Assembly: GCA_029298735.1 (NCBI GenBank)
Contig: JANSLP010000224.1
Location: forward strand, 1 to 55,568
DNA from: Ophiostoma sp. CBS 140.51
Lineage: Eukaryota; Ascomycota; Sordariomycetes; Ophiostomatales; Ophiostomataceae
DNA: 55,568 nucleotides
Direction: 5' to 3'
The notes beneath the pieces are model-generated. The model ran no database searches and was not told where the DNA came from. It saw nothing but the letters and a program-made list of their open reading frames with translations. Shown piece after piece: positions 48,201 through 55,568 of the stretch. Positions within the stretch are counted from its first letter, which is position 1; each line of letters begins with the position of its first letter. The position numbers and the translations under genes were made by a program.

Positions 48201-51200
48201 ATTGAGCTGCGCAATGCCGAGGAGCGCACCCAGCGCCTGCAGCCCCGTCCGACGCCGAGAGCACCGCCTGCTCAGCAGCAGACTGACGAGAACGCCGATG
48301 GCGGTGACGATGAGGGTGACTCTGCTTCGCGCATTCAGGAGCTCGAGTCTGAAGTGTCCGACCTGCACCGCGATCTTGATTTGGCCCGCATGGAGCTGGC
48401 GTCTAGCAAGGAGGAGGCCAACTCGTACAAGGACATTGCGCACGCCATCGAAGAGGACCTCAACAACCTCAACGAGGCCCAGGAGCAGTACCGTCAGGAG
48501 ATGGACGGCGCCCTCGAGGTCAAGGAGGTCCGCATCAAGGAGCTCGAGCAGCGTGTCGAAGCGCTGTCCGCCGAGCTTGCCACTTCGACCAACGAACTCA
48601 ACGGTCTGCGCGACTCGCAGGCCGACCTTGCCCGCAAGTTTGACGACGAGAAACGTATTCTAGAGTCGGAGATTGCCCGCCTCAAGGACAGCGAGGACCG
48701 CTACAAGGACGAGAAGAAGTACCACCAGTCCGACCTACGCGCCCAGGCCGAAATTGCCACCCGCGCCCAAAAGGACTACGAACAGGAGCTCGTCAAGCAC
48801 GCCGAGGCTGCCAAGCAACTGCAGGTCCTGCGCTCCGAACACAACCACCTGCGCACCGAAGCTGCCTCGTGGCGTGCCGAGGCTGATTCTGCCAAGGTCG
48901 CTCTCGCGCAAAGCGAGTCGTCCTGGGAGGAGCGCCGCCAGCAGTTTGAGCAGGAGCTGGTCGAAATCAAGGCCCGCCGCGACGACACCAACGCCCAGAA
49001 CAAGCTGCTCGGCCAGCAGCTCGAGACCGTCACCGCCCAGATTACCAGCCTGCAACAGAGCCGTGCATCATCCGGCGCCGGTGCCGACAACAGCGGCGAC
49101 AACGCCAACGGTACTCCGTCCGCCTATGCAGACGCTGCCACCGAGGGCCTGCGCGAGCTCAACAACTACCTGCGCCGCGAGAAGGAGATTCTCGAGGTGC
49201 AGTACGACCTCAAGCTCCAAGAGAACCAGCGCCTGCAGCAGAAGCACGACTATGCCCAAACCCAGCTCGACGAGGCGCGCCTCAAGCTCGAGCAGGAGCG
49301 CCGCGCCCAGGCCGACGTCGGCCGCTCGTCGCAGACGCACAAGGAGCTCATGGAGAAGCTCAATGAGCTCAACCTCATCCGTGAGAGCAACGTCACGCTG
49401 CGCAACGACAACCAGCATGCCCAGGCCCAGCTCGTGCTCAAGGACGGCAAGATCGAGATGCTGCGCAACCAGATCCAGCCGCTCGAGCAAAAGGTCGCCG
49501 AGCTCGAGAACCAGAAACTATACCTGGACGAGGAGGTCAAGCAGATTACCGAGGACCGAGAGCGCTGGCAGAAGCGCACCGAGAGTATTCTGTCCAAGTA
49601 TGGCCGTGTCGACCCGACCGAGCTCGACCAGCTCAAAGAGAGCATGGCCGCCCTCGAGGCCGAACGCACGACTCTCCAGACCACCGAGACGGAGCTGCGC
49701 GCCAAAATTACCGAGCTGGAGACCTCACTCGACTCCGACCGTGGTCAGTGGCGTGAGACCCGCCAGAAACTTATCGAGCAGGCCAAGGAGAAGGCCCGCC
49801 AGCAAGGTGCCCAGATCCGCGAGCTCACGAGCCAAAAGACGGAGCTGCAGGAACAGGCCACAGCTGCCACGACCCGCCTGGCGACCGTCGAGCAGGAGCT
49901 TGAGGCTGCCAATGCTGCAAAGGCCGCCCTCGAGGGCCGTCTCAACCAGCAGCAGCAGGCTCCTCAGCAACAACAAGATGAGGCTTTCGCACCTGCTACC
50001 CCCGCCCCTGTGGCATCTATGGACGTCGACAGCCAACAGCCTGCTGCTGAGTCTGGCGGTCTTAATGCCGAGGACACTGCCCTCCTTCAGCAAGAAGTGC
50101 ACCAGCTGCGCGGCGAGCTCGAGGTGGTCCGCACCGAGAAGGCTGCTGTCGAGCAGGAGCTCATCGGCCTGCGGACACAGCTCGACAACGTCGTAGCAGA
50201 GAGAGATCAGGCTCTAGCCCAGGTCCAGGCTGCTCAAGCTCAGGCTCAGGCCCCTGCCCAGAACCCGTCGGGCGAGTACGGTGCTGCAACGGCTACTAAC
50301 GGTTTTGCCGCTGCCGCTACTCCTGCTCCTCTTACGGACGCCGAGAAGGAGGAGCTCCAGCAGCGCATTGCCGCCGCCGAGGCCCGTGCTGTCGCATTTG
50401 AGCAAAAGGCCAAGGAGGTTGAGGACAACATCCAAAACACCCTCAAGGAGCGCTCCGATAAGATGAAGGATGCTCTGAACAAGAAGTTGAAGGAGTTCAA
50501 GGAGAAGGCCGAGCAGGAGGCACGCGAAGCCCGCGACAAGCTTCAGTCGGAGCTCGACCTGCGCGTCGAGCAGGAGAAGAAGATTTGGATGGCCGAGCAG
50601 TCGTCTGCTCCTACATCGGCGACTGCCGGTACGTCTACAGAACCCGGTGAGGTGCCTGCCACGCCAGCCAAGGCCGAACCGGGTACGGGTGATGTGCCGC
50701 CTACGCCAACTACGGGCACACCTCTGGACCTGTCCAAGCTGGGCGACACCGAGACGCGCGAGCTGCTGGCCAACAACCCCACGATCCGCAGCATCGTCAC
50801 GGCCAACATCAAGAAGAAGATCGAGTCCGAAACCAAGAAGGTGCGCGACGAGGTCGAACAAGCCGTCAAGGCCGAGTACGATGCCAAGATATCGTCTGCA
50901 CGCGAGTCCGGTCAGATGATGGCCGAGAAGAAATCATCCATCCGCATCAATATAGCTGAGAACAAGCTCAAGACGGCCACGGCCAAGCTTGATGTGGTCT
51001 CAACGGCTGCGACGCAGACGCCCCAGCGGCCCGTTGGCGAGGTCTGGTCCATTGCCAAGGATGCCCGGCCACCGCCAGCCACCCCCGCCGCAACCCCAGC
51101 AACGCCAGCACAAGCTCCCGCAACTCCGGCTCAGGCCCCCGCGCAGACACAGGTTCCTACACAAGCTCAGGCCCAGCCTCAGTCTACACCTGCGGCTACG

Positions 51201-51926
51201 CCTGGTGCTTTACGCCCTCCCCAACAGCAGCAGCAGCGTCTCTCCTCTCTACCTACGAAGCCCCAGCCAGGCAACAACAACTCCCAGATTCCGACCTCTC
51301 TTCCTGCACCCGTCGTTGGCGGTCCGCCAGCGCTCGACAACCCGTTCCTGACCAAACCGAGCGAGATCCCGCAGGCCGCCAACAACCCCTTTGCCAAGGC
51401 TGCCCAGCAGCAACAGCAACAACTCCAGCAACCGCAGCAGGTACAACACCAGCAGCAACATCAACACCAGCAGCAGCAACACCAGCAAAATCAGCCGCAG
51501 CGCCCCCAGTCCGCCCTTGGCCAACAACAACAGCAGGGCGGCCCGCGTAGCGGTATCCCTGTTCCCGGCGGCGGTCGGGGTGGTGCCCATGGTAATCAGC
51601 AAAGCAACCGTGGAGGTGCAGGCGGTGTTGGTCGTGGCGGTGTCTACCAAGCTCCGCGTGGACGTGGTCGTGGCGGCATTGGCCAGAACCAGGGCCGTGG
51701 CGGTGGTAACACCGGACAAGGTGGTGCAGCCAACCTGAACCCCTCGGCCGACGCCTTTAACCCGGGCAACAAGCGGCCACGCAACGACGGAGGCAACGAT
51801 GCTGGCGGCGGCGGTGGTGTCAAGCGGATGCGCGGTGGCGGTGGTCCTGGCGGCGCAACAGGCGGACAGGCCGGCGGGGGTGGTGGTGCACAGGCTGGCG
51901 GTGGTGCAGGTGGCCAGGCCCAGTAG
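45298..51926 (+). CDS. MLP1: Tpr/Mlp-type nuclear pore basket protein
   Basis: Exons 45298-45589 and 45658-51926, with a 68-nt intron, give 2186 residues. The first ~1700 residues are almost unbroken coiled coil, rich in Glu, Gln, Leu, Arg and Lys, as in the Tpr/Mlp1/Nup211 proteins that form filaments of the nuclear basket and act in mRNA export and quality control. The region around residues 1780-1850 (DLSKLGDTETRELLANNPTI, then IKKKIESETKK) matches the conserved C-terminal block of fungal members. A Pro/Ala/Gln/Thr-rich part starts near 1895 and contains runs of glutamine and Gln-His, followed by an Arg-Gly-Gly-rich tail from about 2068 that should bind RNA or be arginine-methylated. The KRPRND stretch near 2130 is a possible nuclear signal. 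This is a housekeeping gene and marks the cluster edge. Confidence 0.92.
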
Positions 51927-52814
51927 GGAAAGGGCAAGGCAAAGAGAGGGGGATGATGAACATGGAGTCGTTGGGAGGATATGGTGGACACGGTGGACAT
52001 GGCCAAAACAAAAATACGGTCGTGTTTTGTTTGTTTCTTCCCTTCTTTTCCGCCTTGTTTGGTTCCGAGGTGCTTTTCTGCGTTTTCTGTTTCCCGTTTT
52101 CTTCTGTCTTATCACTCGATTTTCGATCACCATCTTTTCGTTTAGTTTTTCTCTTTTCTTTTGTCATTATCTTGATCACTTTTTTTTCCTGGGGACAATC
52201 GGAAAGGGTGTCAATTGTACTTTTGAAAGTTTTACACATGGATTGGCTGCCAGTTTTCTATTTCCTATTTTCTGTACTATTAAATAAGATGCAAAATGGT
52301 TTTTTAAAAATATCAAATGAGCTTTTTCATGTACAGTGACTGGGTTTAGTTTTTATTTCATATTTTAATCGTTTATATTTTCATCTTTTCATTTACATGT
52401 TTCCATTTTACGAAATACCACCTTCAAAAATTCGGCTAATTTAAGGGAATTAGATACAATATTGCTTTCAAGAACAGTGAGTCAAATTCGTCTCAATGAT
52501 TCAAATGTATTCCATCTCGAAAGACCAACTTAAAGAGTTCTGAGCACTTATTGAGCAGTCCGCCTTGCCATGTCTGCGGGGCCGGGCAGAATAGGAAGGC
52601 GTTACTCGTATGACTAAAAAAAGTGCTAAGCTGACCCTGTGCCGTCCGCGACTGCTATTCCAAGAGTTCTTGTCACAATTCGATTTGCGATTTATGGAAG
52701 GCGCCATATAACTCTTCCACGTCTTCACTCTTCTCTCTTCTTCTTCGCTCGACTTCACAGCCTCATCCTCACACCCCTCTCTTCAACTCTCGACACAACC
52801 ACACCTGCCCCACC
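51927..52814. other. Intergenic region, AT-rich
   Basis: The 3' flank of the nucleoporin gene (T-rich, 52.0-52.5 kb) and the promoter of the phosphoribosyltransferase gene. No gene seen. Confidence 0.5.
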
Positions 52815-53782
52815 ATGTCGTCGACCCGCGTTCCTCTCGACCACGGCGCCCTGTCGGCGCTCCTGCCGCCCTCGTGGACGGAGCAGCTCGCCCAATGGCT
52901 GGCCGAAGATACGCCGTCCTTTGACTACGGCGGATTTGTCGTCGGCGACGTCCCGCGCACGGCTACTCTGTGGGCCAAGAGCCCCGGCATCGTCGCTGGT
53001 GTGCCTTTTGTCAACGAGATCTTTAAGCGCTGCGGCTGCACAATTGAGTGGAAGGTTGAGGAGGGTGCCCATGTCGGTTCGCCGGACGACAATGGCGGCA
53101 AGACGAACTGTGCGACTGTTTCGGGCCCTGCCCGTGGTCTGCTCCTGGCCGAGCGCGTCGCCCTCAACATCTTGGCCCGCTGTGCCGGTATCGCTACGCG
53201 CACGCACGAGGTGTTGACGGCGCTGCGCAAGGCCGGTTATACGGGCCGCCTGGCGGGTACGCGCAAGACAACGCCCGGTTTCCGGCTGGTGGAGAAGTAT
53301 GGTATGCTAGTGGGCGGCGCCGACATGCACCGTGTGGACCTGAGCGCCATGGTGATGCTCAAGGACAACCATGTGTGGTCGCAGGGCAGCATTACAGACG
53401 CTGTAACAGCGGCCAAGAGCGTGGCCGGCTTTGCGCTCAAGATTGAGGTGGAGGTCCAGTCTGAAGAGGAGGCGGACGAGGCGCTGGCCGCCGGTGCCGA
53501 TGTGGTCATGCTGGACAACTTTACGGGCGACGGTGTCAAGGTGGCGGCCGCGAGCCTGCGGCAGCGGTGGGCAGCCAAGGGCAACTCGGCCTTTTTGATC
53601 GAAGTGTCGGGTGGTCTGACGTCCGACAACATTGACGCCTACGTGTGCAATGGTAGGTGCCCATTCCCTGTCATCTACTGCGTTCTCTTTCACTAACAAG
53701 TGCAGACGTCGACATCATCTCGACGAGTTACATCCACCAGGGCGTGCCGCACGTCGACTTTTCGCTCAAGATCAACCACTAA
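52815..53782 (+). CDS. BNA6: Quinolinate phosphoribosyltransferase (NAD synthesis)
   Basis: Exons 52815-53652 and 53706-53782, with a 53-nt intron (GTAGGT donor, GTGCAG acceptor), give 304 residues. The enzyme converts quinolinate and PRPP to nicotinate mononucleotide, CO2 and pyrophosphate in de novo NAD synthesis. Signatures are GTRKTTPGFR at 148-157, KDNH at 183-186, an IEVEVQSEEEADEAL stretch near 215-229, VMLDNF near 235-240, IEVSGG near 262-267, and a second exon ending in the expected STSYIHQGVPHVDFSLKI strand. Length matches the family. It is a housekeeping gene in the same orientation as the nucleoporin and unrelated in function to the cluster. Confidence 0.95.
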
Positions 53783-55568
53783 GGTGGTCAATGTTTTTGG
53801 ATACAACAAAAGCAAAATTAAAGAGAACGACTTTGACAAATTGTTGAAACTGCGGCTGTGACTGTGAATGCTTGAGGTGGGCGGATGCCGCAGCCTTGTG
53901 TTTTGTTTTCTATGGCCGTTTGCTGCGGACTGCCCATCTCGTTTCGGCTATGTTTGTAAAAACAGGTTGGCAAGAAACTTGTCTACCAATTCTTGCGGCG
54001 TTGTGTTTGGTGTCAAGTCTTGGCTAAATTGACAAACGCGCGTCCGGGCCTGGAACAGGCCATTCTTGATGGAGTGCAAATGGAGTGCGATGTAGCTCTA
54101 CACGTACACACAGTCGCACGAGTATGCCCTGCATATGTCAAGGCCGGAGGATGCAGTATGAGGTTTACTGACTGTTCCTGTGCTTTGTAGTAAATGATTC
54201 AAGTTGAGAACAACAAAACATCATAGCTCCCGTTGGACCCCTGTTTGTCAGGATTCTAGACTAGACCTGTTACTCCCGTACATCCTGGGCGAATCGCAAT
54301 CTGTTTCCTTCAACTCTTGTCACACATTGAGACACTGCATGGAAAGGAAGGCGAGAATTGTGAGGGAACAAGATAGAGAGTCGCAGAAGGAGACTGTGAA
54401 CAGGACGCACATTATTTGTGAGCACTGTACAGCAATGTGGACAAAAGGAACAGGGAACACAAAGAAACGGCTGTTGTTTGACGCTGAAACTGGGTGCAAG
54501 GGCGATGAAGAACCCTTAGGGAGAGCAAATACAAAAAAAAAAGAAAAATTGGGGAAAAGGAACAGCAGATCAACACTGGAGAAGAAAGAAAATGGAACAA
54601 GATGAAGAAAAAAAGATGAAAGGCAATGAGCAGAAGATCAATTGAAGATGAAAAGAAGATCCAACAAAAGATAACTCCCGCTCGATCTCCCTTGGCGGGT
54701 GATCCCGTCTCGGAGTCCAGAAGACCATACCCCGGGCTATTGGCCAGACCTTTGACCTTTGACCTCGCAAAGCTGGCCTCGTAAAACATGTCTGACTGCA
54801 GACACGAGCACAGAGTGTTCAAAATTTGACAACACAGCAGCTGCAGACACGAGCATGAGTGGACTTGAGCCCGTTAACTACCCTGTACTTGTGCTTGTGT
54901 ATCTTTCATGTATCTAAATCGACCCGGTCCAGCTTCCGGCCAATCCGGTCTGCCACACGCAAGGTGCGGATGGAAAGAGATGCAGATACGGAAGTATTTC
55001 GTTTTTCTTTTCGGTTTACTTTCGTTCTTTTTCTTAGTCTCCGGACAATCTCCTCCGCAGTCAACCAGCACGCAATAAGCAACATGTGGTACGGCGAGTA
55101 AGCTTTGAGGCGTTCAAGGCTCACTTGGTCCTTTTCTTTGTTTTTTCTTCTGCTTCTCCCCCTCCCCCCCGCCTCCCTCTCTTCGTATTCCGTCATCCAC
55201 CTAACCCTCACGGAATGGCGGCCACGCAAACGCCAAGGAGCCGGCGACTTTAAATCGTAAAAAATCAAGATCAATACGAGAGCCGAGAAGGTGGTGTGAA
55301 GTCGAAAAGGGAGGGGAAAAGAGAAAAAAGGAACGTATCTACTTGTCCTATACCAATAATCCTCTCTAAGTCTTAATTACCATCGTCATGTTGAATAAAA
55401 AGCAAACATATCTATAAAATAAAGATAGTAGACAGAAAAGAAGCAGTAAAAAGAAGAGAAATAGAAGCAAAGTATGCCTACATGCATACGCCGTACTGGC
55501 ACAAGCTTCGTTTACTGCTTTTTGAGGATCGAAAATGCACACTGAATGCACCTCTGGGCCGTGATAGC
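53783..55568. other. Terminal 1.8 kb without a supported gene
   Basis: Only short frames without coding character occur here. There is a purine-rich stretch near 54.5-54.7 kb and A/T-rich sequence at the end. I see no tRNA-like sequence. The last ~400 bases could be flank of a gene beyond the window. Confidence 0.45.

Noticed and set aside
1..55568. tRNA genes, rRNA genes, CRISPR arrays, intact transposons
   Set aside because: I looked by eye for T-loop-like GGTTCRA sequences, direct-repeat arrays and transposase or reverse-transcriptase motifs, and found none that hold up.

Overview
This is a nuclear window from a filamentous ascomycete (Pezizomycotina). Coding exons are GC-rich. Introns are few and short (53-100 nt), with GTAAGT-like donors and CTRAC-like branch points. 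Leaders are long and pyrimidine-rich, and several gene families are typical of moulds: a Zn2Cys6 regulator, fungal Baeyer-Villiger monooxygenases, a Dal5-type transporter and a CE1 esterase. A Sordariomycete, possibly of the Sporothrix/Ophiostoma type, is my best guess; no marker in the window proves this. I found no tRNA, rRNA, CRISPR array or intact transposon.

Layout. (1) 0.6-2.8 kb: one continuous reading frame for a membrane protein, a histidine-rich region and an asparagine-rich region, broken by two in-frame TAG codons. (2) 5.6-7.8 kb: a four-exon single-pass surface protein with three tandem six-cysteine modules. (3) 8.1-44.5 kb: a run of metabolic, transport and regulatory genes. In order these are a peroxisomal 4CL-like acyl-CoA ligase, a zinc alcohol dehydrogenase, an unknown 280-aa protein, an SDR, an HSL-type alpha/beta hydrolase, BVMO 1, an 80-aa unknown, a metallo-beta-lactamase-fold hydrolase, a Dal5-type MFS transporter, a Zn2Cys6 regulator, a secreted CE1 esterase, a decayed gene fragment, a full-length ABCC transporter, BVMO 2 and a second SDR. 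(4) 45.3-53.8 kb: two housekeeping genes, the Tpr/Mlp nucleoporin and quinolinate phosphoribosyltransferase. The last 1.8 kb shows no gene.

How the genes may work together (inference). Region 3 has the parts for breaking down an alicyclic or terpenoid alcohol/ketone. Dehydrogenases would make the ketone, a BVMO would insert oxygen to give a lactone or ester, and the hydrolases would open it. Further oxidation would give an acid, and the CoA ligase ending in SKL would activate it for peroxisomal beta-oxidation. The MFS and ABCC proteins would handle uptake and efflux, and the Zn2Cys6 protein is a candidate pathway regulator. No polyketide synthase, NRPS or terpene synthase is present, so a catabolic or detoxifying cluster fits better than a biosynthetic one. 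Four divergent gene pairs share promoters here, and two of those promoters carry the same perfect GCGCCGGCGC palindrome.
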